From contig CAWFNW010000002.1 in assembly GCA_963817405.1 (NCBI GenBank), positions 434,001-498,000 of the forward strand: DNA of 64,000 nucleotides, given 5' to 3'. The stretch's first letter is position 1. Each line of letters begins with the position of its first letter. The stretch is from CAWFNW01 sp963817405. Lineage in GTDB: Bacteria > Actinomycetota > Coriobacteriia > Anaerosomatales > Anaerosomataceae. Under the pieces are notes generated by a model. That model was not told where the DNA came from. It was given only the letters and a program-made list of their open reading frames with translations, and did not search any database. The position numbers were made by a program, and so were the translations under genes. This document shows, piece after piece, positions 23,614-31,721 of this stretch.

Positions 23614-24243
23614 CTAGTGTGCGATCGCCACTCGCTGCCGAACGAACGCAGCGGAGTCGACGACCGTGAGCAGGAACTCCGCGAGGTCGGCCCGGGAGAC
23701 CCAGAGACCCTTAGGGACCACCTCGCCGACAGCCGTGCGATATGCGCCGGTGCCGGGGCCGTTGGTGAGCACGGCCGCCCGAACGATGGTCCACTCCATA
23801 TCGGTTCGGGCCATCAGCTCCCGTTCCATTCGAGCGATATCGGGATAGAGCCGCGCGACCACCGGGATGTGGAGCACGGCTCGGTACGCGAGGGGAAGCG
23901 CCTTCGGGCTCGCGCCCGCGCCCTCTGCGGAGACGACCACGAGGCGCTGCACCCCCGCTGCCGCTGTGGCGTCCGCGAGATTGCGAGTGCCCTCGACGTA
24001 GACGCGCCCGTTGTCACGCGGCCGTGGGGCGAGTACTGACACGACCGCGTCCTGCCCGGCAATGGCCGAGAGTAGGGTGTCGGGGACGAGGACGTCACCC
24101 GTGACCACGCGTAGCCGCTCATGTGAGACCCGCACTCTGGATGGGTTACGGACGAGCGCCGTGACTTCATGGCCGCGATCCAGGGCGAGTTCCGTGAAGA
24201 GCCGCCCGGTTCTGCCGCTCGCTCCTGCAACCAGCAGACGCAT
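23614..24243 (-). CDS. NAD(P)-binding (NmrA/SDR-type) protein
   Basis: A 209-residue atypical short-chain dehydrogenase. The nucleotide-binding loop is LLVAGASGRTGRLFTELAL, followed by ALVRNPSRV, VTGDVLVPDTLLSAI, AVVSVLAPRP and WTIVRAAVLTNGPGTG, the signatures of the YwnB/NmrA-like group. These use NAD(P)H as sensors or reduce quinone-like substrates. The catalytic Tyr-x-x-x-Lys is not evident. ATG 24243 has AGAGGGGAGAG upstream; an in-frame ATG at 24261 is less likely. It is divergent from the PadR gene, sharing the intergenic region with paired repeats at 24320-24343. Confidence 0.85.
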   Translation of the reverse strand: MRLLVAGASGRTGRLFTELALDRGHEVTALVRNPSRVRVSHERLRVVTGDVLVPDTLLSAIAGQDAVVSVLAPRPRDNGRVYVEGTRNLADATAAAGVQRLVVVSAEGAGASPKALPLAYRAVLHIPVVARLYPDIARMERELMARTDMEWTIVRAAVLTNGPGTGAYRTAVGEVVPKGLWVSRADLAEFLLTVVDSAAFVRQRVAIAH

Positions 24244-24319
24244 GCTCTCTCCCCTCTGCACGCTCGCATGCAGTCCTATACCCAGTCATCCCGTCGCTTG
24301 GGTAGTCATACCTTGTACC

Positions 24320-24343
24320 GCTATGTATAATGCTGCTATGTAT
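24320..24343 (+). promoter_or_regulatory. Promoter with repeated GCTATGTAT boxes ahead of the padR gene
   Basis: GCTATGTAT occurs at 24320-24328 and again at 24335-24343, fifteen bases apart. A perfect TATAAT (24326-24331) lies across the first copy. This is the only AT-rich island between the divergent NAD(P)-binding gene and the padR gene, so it is the likely promoter and the self-regulatory operator of PadR. PadR proteins often bind ATGTAT/ATACAT-type sites. On the reverse strand GGGTATAGG (24283-24275) may serve the divergent gene. Confidence 0.5.
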
Positions 24344-24384
24344 CGTCCAGCGTCGACGCGCTCTCAGCGATGGCAGGTGAAACC

Positions 24385-24771
24385 ATGGAGATCAACAAGG
24401 ACCTGATCGCCGCCTCCTCAACGCCGCTCGTCCTGGCCATTCTGACCGAAGACGATAGCTACGGGTACGCGATCCTCCAGCGGGTTCGGGAGCTGTCCGG
24501 GGGGCATCTCGAGTGGACGGATGGGATGCTCTACCCCGTCTTGCACCGGCTCTCTCGACTGGGGCTCGTCGAGGCACGGTGGGAAGTCGCGGAGAGCGGC
24601 CGTCGCCGCAAGTACTATCGAATCACGCCTCAAGGGCGAGGTCAGCTCGAGGAGCAGCGCCGGCAGTGGCACGCGGTTGATGCCACGCTACGGGGCATCT
24701 GGCACGTGCTTTCCCTGTCCGTTCCGGCCACCCGATTGGTGCCGGCCGCCTCACTGCCACAAGGAGCCTGA
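24385..24771 (+). CDS. PadR family transcriptional regulator
   Basis: About 128 residues with the PadR winged helix: STPLVLAILTEDDSYGYAIL, the recognition region GGHLEWTDGMLYPVLHRLSR, and the wing VEARWEVAESGRRRKYYRITP. The short C-terminal dimerisation helix ends with a membrane-neutral tail. ATG 24385 with AGGTGA upstream; ATG 24370 is in frame. The following membrane protein gene starts three bases after the stop. This is the usual arrangement in which a PadR repressor controls a neighbouring membrane protein or transporter. Confidence 0.9.
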   Translation: MEINKDLIAASSTPLVLAILTEDDSYGYAILQRVRELSGGHLEWTDGMLYPVLHRLSRLGLVEARWEVAESGRRRKYYRITPQGRGQLEEQRRQWHAVDATLRGIWHVLSLSVPATRLVPAASLPQGA

Positions 24772-24774
24772 GCC

Positions 24775-26151
24775 ATGCCCATCGCACAGGAAAGCTCGTA
24801 TCTCGAAGAGCAGATCGATCAGTGGCGGAGCTATGTCCTGCGCCGACAGGCGCTCCACTCCGTGGATGTTGTGGAGCTGGAGGACCATCTGCGTGAGCAG
24901 GTGGCGGGGCTCATGGGCGCGGGTCTCCACGTGGACGAAGCGTTCCTGGTCGCAGTGAAGCGCATGGGTGACCTGGACGAACTCTCCCGGGAGTTCGCGC
25001 AAGAGCACTCGGAGAGGCTCTGGAGGCAGCTCGTAGTGATCGATTCGGATGAGGGCGAGACACGAGCGGGCGTCCGGAAGGAAGCTGTCGTCGCCTTCTC
25101 TCTGGCCATCGCGGCGGCCCTGCTCATCAAGCTGCCGGCGCTCTTCGGGTTCGACCTGAACGCGGACGCCGGCTTCTACGCCCGCAATCTGAGCTTCTTC
25201 GTGCTACCCCTCCTGACCGGTTACTTCGTCTGGAAACGCGGGCTTCTAGGCACCGGTGCGGTCCGTTGGTTGTCTGTCGCCTTTGTTGCGGCGGTCGTGC
25301 TCGCCAACGTATACCCGTTCAAGCCCGGGGGCTCTACCGAGATGCTTACAGCCCTGCACCTCCCGATCGCCCTGTGGGTCGCGGTGGTGGGCGTCGCGTA
25401 CGCCGGCGGCCGCTGGCGCAAAACGGGCGGCCGTATGGACTTCATCCGGTTCTCCGGTGAGTTGTTGATCTACTACGTGCTTATCGCTCTCGGCGGCGGT
25501 GTTCTGATGCTCTTCACCTCGTTGATCTTCCAGGCGATCGGCGTCGATGTCGCGCGGGTCTTCGAATCATGGGTTCTTCCATGCGGAGCGGCGGGTGCGG
25601 TCCTGGTCGGCTCCTGGCTCGTGGAGGCCAAGCAGAGCGTCATCGAGAACATGGCGCCGGTACTGACGCGCCTCTTCACACCGCTCTTCGCCGCCGTGCT
25701 GGTCGCATTCCTGAGCACGATGCTGTGGACGGGTGCTGGGATCAACATCGAACGTGACGTGCTGATAGCCTTCGACCTGCTCCTCGTCATCGTCCTTGCC
25801 CTCCTGCTCTACTCCATCTCCGCCCGCGACCCGCAGTCACCTCCCGGCGTGTTCGACGTGGTGCAGGTCGTGCTCGTCGTGAGCGCGCTCTTGGCCGACG
25901 CGGTAGCGCTCTGGGCCATCGCCGCGCGCATCACGGAGTTCGGCTTCACGCCGAACCGGGTCGCGGCGCTCGGTGAGAACGTGATTCTCCTCGTCAACCT
26001 TGCGTGGTCCGCCGTACTGTACGTCCGCTTCCTGAGCAGGCGCGGGACGTTCCCGGCAATCGAGCGTTGGCAGACGAAGTACATGCCCATCTACGCGCTC
26101 TGGGCGGCGATGGTCGTGATTGCCTTCCCGCCGCTATTCGCCTACGTCTGA
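24775..26151 (+). CDS. PadR-linked membrane protein with permease prefix domain
   Basis: A 458-residue protein. The N-terminal ~95 residues are soluble and resemble the permease prefix domain (QIDQWRSYVLRRQALHSVDV, ELEDHLREQV, AVKRMGDLDELSREFA). The rest has about ten hydrophobic helices (for example VVAFSLAIAAALLIKLPALF, LLVIVLALLLYSISA). Such proteins occur directly downstream of PadR regulators, as here (three-base gap), and are of unknown activity. A DUF4153-like membrane part is possible. Co-transcription with padR is very likely. The dikinase-like gene follows after about 40 bases, with its own promoter box. Confidence 0.75.
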   Translation: MPIAQESSYLEEQIDQWRSYVLRRQALHSVDVVELEDHLREQVAGLMGAGLHVDEAFLVAVKRMGDLDELSREFAQEHSERLWRQLVVIDSDEGETRAGVRKEAVVAFSLAIAAALLIKLPALFGFDLNADAGFYARNLSFFVLPLLTGYFVWKRGLLGTGAVRWLSVAFVAAVVLANVYPFKPGGSTEMLTALHLPIALWVAVVGVAYAGGRWRKTGGRMDFIRFSGELLIYYVLIALGGGVLMLFTSLIFQAIGVDVARVFESWVLPCGAAGAVLVGSWLVEAKQSVIENMAPVLTRLFTPLFAAVLVAFLSTMLWTGAGINIERDVLIAFDLLLVIVLALLLYSISARDPQSPPGVFDVVQVVLVVSALLADAVALWAIAARITEFGFTPNRVAALGENVILLVNLAWSAVLYVRFLSRRGTFPAIERWQTKYMPIYALWAAMVVIAFPPLFAYV

Positions 26152-26173
26152 GGAGTCACAAGGCGGTCGCGCG

Positions 26174-26182
26174 GGGTATCAT
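26174..26182 (+). promoter_or_regulatory. GGGTATCAT extended -10 box, probable leaderless start
   Basis: GGGTATCAT, with hexamer TATCAT at 26177-26182, ends seven bases before ATG 26190. The next gene has no ribosome site at a usual distance. The identical geometry is seen at the DNA glycosylase gene (951-956 and ATG 943). A leaderless mRNA starting at or near 26190 is the simplest reading. No -35 box is clear. Confidence 0.45.
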
Positions 26183-26189
26183 TGCCTCG

Positions 26190-29100
26190 ATGAGACCTGT
26201 CGAAGTTCCCTTCGATTCCGACGCCTTTCGGGCCAACATCGCCGGCACCGCGCAGGAAGTGGTCATCCCCGATCGCTACCTGCCCGTGGTGCAGGCGGTC
26301 GCTGGTTTCTACGGCGTGCGTGCGGACTTGCTGGGGACCCTCGCCGAGTACTTCCACGACTTCCGCAGCGTCGACCACCTGATCGACGGGTTCCAGACCA
26401 TCCTGCTGCGGGACTGGACGTACTTCGAGCGCTCGGACGATCGCGCCCGTTGCTTCGAGCTGCTCTCGGAGCTGGTGCTGGGTCTTCTCGAGATTCAGCT
26501 ATCGGAAGACCAAGCGTCGTTACTTCTCCGCCAACTGCTGTCGTGGTGCACCGTGGCGCTCGGCGGCCCGTACGCCGACTCCTACGACGAGTCCGTGCGG
26601 ACGGCGGGAGAGGCGCTCGCTCGGGCGTTGCCCCAGCATCCGCTTGCATTCCTGGAGCGTGATGCACTGCTGCGCGCCCTCGCCGAGCGGGCTCAGCCCA
26701 AGCCCGTTCTCGAGCCGGTGTTCACGCGTCTCTACCGGGACCTGCTTCTCCTGGGCTACCGGCGGCTTCTCGAACGCCTTCCCGTACCGCGGTGGGCGCG
26801 GTCGAGTGACGCCGGCCTCGCCGACCCTGAAGCGGTGGCGGCACGATTCTCCTTCCTGGCGCCGGAGCGGATGGCAGAGCTGGTGCAGGCTGCGGAGTCC
26901 GCGCAGATGTCGTGGCTTCTCTCGCCGGACCTGCCACTCTTCTCGGCCATCCTCGATCAGGCCATCGATGCGGTCTTCCTCGTGGACGATATCGAGGACC
27001 GGTTCACCGTCTGCCTGTACTTCCTCAAGGACGACACCCTGGGGTACCGCCAGAACGAGGTGATAGCCGACCTGCTCGGTGTGGTCAGGCAACTCATGCA
27101 GCCTGAACGGCACACGGACGTGGACCGCATCCTGAGCCGCTTGACCCGGTTCTTCCGGACCCACGACAAGCAGTTCCTCCTCATGCGATTCCAGTGCTAC
27201 GAGACCATCGGCGTGGCTATCGGGGAGGTCGGCAACCCCGAGGCCGCCGACCACCTCATCGAGGACGTCCTGTCCTGGCGGTTCGAATACCCGGACATAC
27301 GAGGCGCCACGGATGAGTGGGAAACGGTGGTCAACCCCTTCCACCTGCCGAACGTCCGCTGCTGGATGCACATCATCGAGTCCAACCCCTCCCTCTACGA
27401 GCGGCTGGCGGCCGCCCTCAACGTGCAGCTGCGTTTAGGGGGCGTCCACGTGGCCGACACGGACCTCTTCCAGCGCGACGTCACTCGCTTCCTCAACGCG
27501 GATATCCGGCCCATCTACTTCGTGGCAAAGCAGCTCCTGCGGGCGTTTCCCGTGTACTTCCATGACGTGGGTGCGGAAGGCGAGCTGCGATCCGTCTCCA
27601 CGGAGTTGGACGAAATCGGCGGTCGCAGGGACACGCTCACCCACTTCCTGCGTAAGCAGTCCCACGCCGAGTCGTCCAACCGGCTGGTCGCCTTCAGCAG
27701 GGCGGCCCTGTCGTATTGGGCCACCCTGGACCCTTCCGGGCTGGAACCGTACTTGTCGGCGAACGCGATGACTGCTGTGCGCACGGAGCGTGAGTGGGCC
27801 GAAGGGCCGCACACGGTGCTTCAGGGGCTCGGGATGGCACTTGGGGTCGGGAGTGGCACCGACGACAGTGAGGCTCCGGATAGAGAGTCGCTTCTGGACC
27901 GGTTGGTCGCCCTCTCGCCGGCGGCGCTTGACGAGCTGGTGCAGGGGCTGAACGTGCCGAATGGGAACGGCTCCGCCAGCCCTCGCCGTGTGGTGCTCAT
28001 GATTCGAACCCACCAGCTCCTTGCCCAGAAGTACTCGCTCTCCGCGTCCGATGTCGGGCCTGCGGTGAGCGGTCACTTGCCTCTCGACACGAAACTCCGA
28101 CTCAGGTTCGAGAGGGCGCTCTGCACCTGGCAGAGGCGGCCCACGGCCTGCGAACGTGACCGGCTGCTGGACGTCGCCCTGACGGTGCTCGAGCATCTCA
28201 AGGCGACCGTGCTCGATCCCGCTCCCTCTGCCGCGGAGGAGAACCTGTATCAGAAGCGGCACATCGCCGCGGGCATACCTTCCATCTACGGCAACTACAA
28301 CGAGAGGAAGTTCGACGCGCTGGGGCTGTCCTTCAAGGTAGAGGGACTCGTGGTCCGGCTGCTTGACGACTTGGTGGCAGGCGGCATCGAGACCTACGTG
28401 AATCGCAACTCCCTGAGGAACATGGCAGCCGCGATCAGGCGGTTCGAACGAGCCTTGGCAGCAGACGGGGTCGGTTCTCACACCCTCGAGACGAATCTGC
28501 TCCTGTTGGAGTCCAGTCTGAGCAGCCGCAGTTTCACGTTCCACCAGTACCGAAACGTGTTCCAGTTCATCGTCGGGTCGGTCACCGAGTTGGCTCGGAC
28601 GTCGATCCTGAGCCACGATCAGGTGCTGCGCACGGTTCTGGAGTACGACCCCCGGCCATGCGAGGGCCGGTGTCTCTCACCGGACGCCACGGCCGAGATG
28701 GTGCTTCGGGAGGTGCTTGTCACAGCCTTGGGCCTGCAGGCACTTGACCGCTATGTGGCCGCTTCGCTGCGCCAGATCTCCACGCTCGCCGGTCGCCTCA
28801 GCAACCGGGCCCTCACCCGCATGATGAACTACGACCCCGAACGGTTGATCTCGCCGATTCACCACGCGAAGCCGGAGACCGACGATCAAAGAACCCTGGG
28901 CTTCAAGGGCTTGGGCCTCAAGCAGATGGCCTCGTACGGTCACCGTGTCCCCGAGGGATTCATTCTCACCACCGAGCTCATCCGCGTGCGGCCGGCGCTC
29001 TCATACCGGCCGCTCTACGACGACACCATCGAGCGCATTCGCACAGCGCTCGGTCACCTTGAGAAGGAGACCGGCCTCCGTCTTGGCGACCCCGACCGCC

Positions 29101-30416
29101 TGCTAACGCTCTCCATCCGTTCGGGCGCGGCCGTCTCGATGCCGGGCACGATGGCCACATTCGTCGATGTCGGCCTGAACGACACGCTCGCTGAAGCGCT
29201 CTCCCGCAAGCCCGGCTTCGAATGGGCTGCCTGGGACTCGTACCGCCGCTTCCTCCAGTCCTGGGCCATGACCGTCGGCATCGACCGGGACTTCTTCGAC
29301 GAGATCATGAGCGAGTTCAAGGTCCGCTACGGGATCGAGCGCAAGCTCGACTTCCTGCCCGAGCACATGCGGGAGCTTGCCTTCGCCTACAAGAGCCGCG
29401 CTCGTGACCTTGGCGTCAGGTTTGAGGATGATCCCTTCACCCAGGTCATCGACTGCGTCAAGAAGGTGCTCGAATCCTGGGATTCGCCCGAAGCAGCGCT
29501 CTACCGCCGGTACCTCGGCATAGCCGCCGAGTGGGGCACCGCCGCGGTGGTGCAGCGGATGGTATTCGGCAATCTCAGCCGGGAATCGGGTTCCGGGGTC
29601 ACGTTCACCCACAATCCGACAGAACCGTATAGCCGCCAGGTCCGGCTGTTCGGCGACTTCACCACTCGAAGCCAGGGCGAGGACCTCGTGGGAGGGCTTG
29701 TGTACCCGCTCCCCATTTCCGAAGCGCAGCGTCTCGGCAACCCCACACATCGGGAGGTCGAGCACTCGCTCGAGAAGGACTTCCCCGACGTCTACCGTGC
29801 GCTCTTGGAAGTCGCCCGCGACCTGGCGAACGTGAGGGAGTTCGACCCCCAGGAGATCGAGTTCACCTTCGAGTCGGCGTCGGCCGAGGGTCTCTACATC
29901 CTCCAGAAGCGGGCCATGGTGCAGGAACAGGGGCAGGACCGGCCATACTTCGACACGTCGTCCCCTCGTTTCGGCTCCCCGGTTGCCGTCGGCACTGGCG
30001 TGTCGGGGGGTGCCTACTCGGGGAGGGTGGCCATCACCGCCCGCCACATCGAAGAGCTTCTTGAGGAATCCCCCGGTGACAACATCGTCCTCCTGCGGCC
30101 GGACACGGTCCCGGAAGACATCGCTATGATCACCCAGGTCGGCGGTCTGCTGACCGCGCGCGGCGGATCGACGTCACACGCAGCCGTGACGGCCAAGCGC
30201 TTGGGCAAGACTGCCGTCGTCGACTGTCGAGGCCTCGAAGTCATCGAACAGCGGGGTATCGCGCTGCTTGCGGGTAAGAAGGTGAAAATGGGGGACTGGC
30301 TGTCGATCGACGGTCGTACCGGCAACATCTTCCGGGGACACCTCCCCACGGTGGCGCGTCCGGTCGCATGTCTTCTGAACCAATGCGCCACAACGGAGCC
30401 GCCGCCTGCAGGATGA
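26190..30416 (+). CDS. Large pyruvate,phosphate-dikinase-like protein without the PEP/pyruvate barrel
   Basis: A 1408-residue protein. Residues 1 to about 890 are helix-rich with no motif I recognise. From about 900 the ATP-grasp domain of pyruvate,phosphate dikinase is clear: GFKGLGLKQMASYGHRVPEGF, LSIRSGAAVSMPGTMATF, WDSYRRFLQSWAM, VVQRMVFGNLSRESGSGVTF, QGEDLVGGL. The swivelling phospho-histidine domain follows with H1330 in RGGSTSHAAVTAKRLGK. The protein then ends about 78 residues later. The C-terminal TIM barrel that binds pyruvate or PEP in dikinases is absent. It may phosphorylate its own histidine and pass the phosphate to an unknown acceptor or partner. The GAPDH-like gene follows 59 bases downstream. 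Confidence 0.85.
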   Translation: MRPVEVPFDSDAFRANIAGTAQEVVIPDRYLPVVQAVAGFYGVRADLLGTLAEYFHDFRSVDHLIDGFQTILLRDWTYFERSDDRARCFELLSELVLGLLEIQLSEDQASLLLRQLLSWCTVALGGPYADSYDESVRTAGEALARALPQHPLAFLERDALLRALAERAQPKPVLEPVFTRLYRDLLLLGYRRLLERLPVPRWARSSDAGLADPEAVAARFSFLAPERMAELVQAAESAQMSWLLSPDLPLFSAILDQAIDAVFLVDDIEDRFTVCLYFLKDDTLGYRQNEVIADLLGVVRQLMQPERHTDVDRILSRLTRFFRTHDKQFLLMRFQCYETIGVAIGEVGNPEAADHLIEDVLSWRFEYPDIRGATDEWETVVNPFHLPNVRCWMHIIESNPSLYERLAAALNVQLRLGGVHVADTDLFQRDVTRFLNADIRPIYFVAKQLLRAFPVYFHDVGAEGELRSVSTELDEIGGRRDTLTHFLRKQSHAESSNRLVAFSRAALSYWATLDPSGLEPYLSANAMTAVRTEREWAEGPHTVLQGLGMALGVGSGTDDSEAPDRESLLDRLVALSPAALDELVQGLNVPNGNGSASPRRVVLMIRTHQLLAQKYSLSASDVGPAVSGHLPLDTKLRLRFERALCTWQRRPTACERDRLLDVALTVLEHLKATVLDPAPSAAEENLYQKRHIAAGIPSIYGNYNERKFDALGLSFKVEGLVVRLLDDLVAGGIETYVNRNSLRNMAAAIRRFERALAADGVGSHTLETNLLLLESSLSSRSFTFHQYRNVFQFIVGSVTELARTSILSHDQVLRTVLEYDPRPCEGRCLSPDATAEMVLREVLVTALGLQALDRYVAASLRQISTLAGRLSNRALTRMMNYDPERLISPIHHAKPETDDQRTLGFKGLGLKQMASYGHRVPEGFILTTELIRVRPALSYRPLYDDTIERIRTALGHLEKETGLRLGDPDRLLTLSIRSGAAVSMPGTMATFVDVGLNDTLAEALSRKPGFEWAAWDSYRRFLQSWAMTVGIDRDFFDEIMSEFKVRYGIERKLDFLPEHMRELAFAYKSRARDLGVRFEDDPFTQVIDCVKKVLESWDSPEAALYRRYLGIAAEWGTAAVVQRMVFGNLSRESGSGVTFTHNPTEPYSRQVRLFGDFTTRSQGEDLVGGLVYPLPISEAQRLGNPTHREVEHSLEKDFPDVYRALLEVARDLANVREFDPQEIEFTFESASAEGLYILQKRAMVQEQGQDRPYFDTSSPRFGSPVAVGTGVSGGAYSGRVAITARHIEELLEESPGDNIVLLRPDTVPEDIAMITQVGGLLTARGGSTSHAAVTAKRLGKTAVVDCRGLEVIEQRGIALLAGKKVKMGDWLSIDGRTGNIFRGHLPTVARPVACLLNQCATTEPPPAG

Positions 30417-30475
30417 GCATGCACCGCACGACCTGCGCTGAGAGATGACGACCACACGGACAGGAGGTCTGGCCA

Positions 30476-31711
30476 ATGAGCGTGCCGCGTAGGCTCGGAA
30501 TCAACGGGCTGGGACGGATCGGGAAGCTCACCTTGTGGTACCACCTGGGGCACGACGGCTTCGACAGCTTCGTGATCAACCAGGGTCGGCAGGTGGGGAC
30601 CTCCCTCAAGTCCGTGATCGAGTACCTCAGCAAGGACAGCACCTACGGGCAGCTGCACCGCTATCTCTACGGTCACAAGGGCAGGCGGGACATCGAGGTA
30701 ATCGACGAGGCGGCAGGCATCATCCGAGCCTACGGCAAGGAGATCGTCGTCCTGAGGCAGTCCCGCAATCCCAAGGACATCCCGTGGCGCGAGAACGGGG
30801 TGAGCCTGGTGGTGGAGTGCACGGGCACCTTCCGCGATCCGTACGCCGACGCCGATGACCCGAAAGGGTCGCTCCGGGGCCATCTTGCCGCAGGAGCGCG
30901 GACGGTTGTGCAGAGCTCGCCGTTCAAGAGTAAGTCCAAAGGCGTGCCCCTGCCTGAGGACGCGGCCATCCTCATCAACGGGATCAACCACACTGACTAC
31001 GACCCCGCCAAGCACAAGGTCGTGTCGGCTGCATCGTGCACGACTACCGCCCTCGCGCACATGATGCGGCCGCTCCTCGCCCGCGATCTCACCCGCAACA
31101 TGATCACCGCAGGGATGAGCACGGTTCACGCAGTCACCAACAGCCAGCCCATGCTGGATGCCGTCCCGGGCGCTGGTGCCACCGACCTCCGGAAGACCCG
31201 CTCCGGCATGAACAACATCATCTTGACCTCCACCAATGCCGCCAAGGCCTTGGAGCAGGTCATGCCCGAGGTGGCCCGCATCGGCTTCATGGCCGACTCG
31301 GTGCGTATCCCTACCGCGAGCGTGAGCCTGATCGTCCTCAACGCCACGTTTCAGAGCGAGACCTTGCCTGACGGGACCATCACGGTCGACCGGGAGGCCA
31401 TCAACGCCATCTATCGCGAGGCCGCCGAAGGAGAGGCGCGGGGCCTGCTCAAGTACAGCGAGGAGCAGAACGTCTCGGCGGACATGCTGGGGGAGGATGC
31501 GGCCGTGGTGATTGAAGCGGTCGAGACCCACACTCGCACCGGCTTCGTCGATATCAAGATTCCGGAGTCGCCGTCGGACGGCGACGCTACCCACCGTCAG
31601 CACCGCATTCCGGTCACGCACATCAAGGTCTTCGGCTGGTACGACAACGAAATGGGCAGCTATACGCATCGGCTGGGCGAGCTCACCAGCTACATCGCGA
31701 AGAACATGTAG
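30476..31711 (+). CDS. Divergent glyceraldehyde-3-phosphate dehydrogenase
   Basis: A 411-residue GAPDH family member, about 75 residues longer than the usual enzyme. Conserved are the NAD-binding LGINGLGRIGKLTLW, the catalytic cysteine C188 in SAASCTTTALAHM, the catalytic histidine in MSTVHAVTNSQPMLD, and the C-terminal FGWYDNEMGSYTHRLGEL. It departs from the classical type at SNASCTTNCLAP (here SAASCTTTALAH), in the cofactor region (INQGRQVGTSLKSVIEYLSK) and in insertions near residues 60-160 and 330-390. GGAGG precedes ATG 30476. It is probably co-transcribed with the dikinase-like gene. Phosphorylating or non-phosphorylating activity cannot be told by eye. Confidence 0.85.
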   Translation: MSVPRRLGINGLGRIGKLTLWYHLGHDGFDSFVINQGRQVGTSLKSVIEYLSKDSTYGQLHRYLYGHKGRRDIEVIDEAAGIIRAYGKEIVVLRQSRNPKDIPWRENGVSLVVECTGTFRDPYADADDPKGSLRGHLAAGARTVVQSSPFKSKSKGVPLPEDAAILINGINHTDYDPAKHKVVSAASCTTTALAHMMRPLLARDLTRNMITAGMSTVHAVTNSQPMLDAVPGAGATDLRKTRSGMNNIILTSTNAAKALEQVMPEVARIGFMADSVRIPTASVSLIVLNATFQSETLPDGTITVDREAINAIYREAAEGEARGLLKYSEEQNVSADMLGEDAAVVIEAVETHTRTGFVDIKIPESPSDGDATHRQHRIPVTHIKVFGWYDNEMGSYTHRLGELTSYIAKNM

Positions 31712-31721
31712 AGACGGGCGT

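Noticed and set aside
28000..28015. GATTCGAACCCACC, which looks like a reverse-strand tRNA T-arm
   Set aside because: It lies inside the dikinase-like gene in frame, with no acceptor or anticodon arms around it, so it is coincidence.
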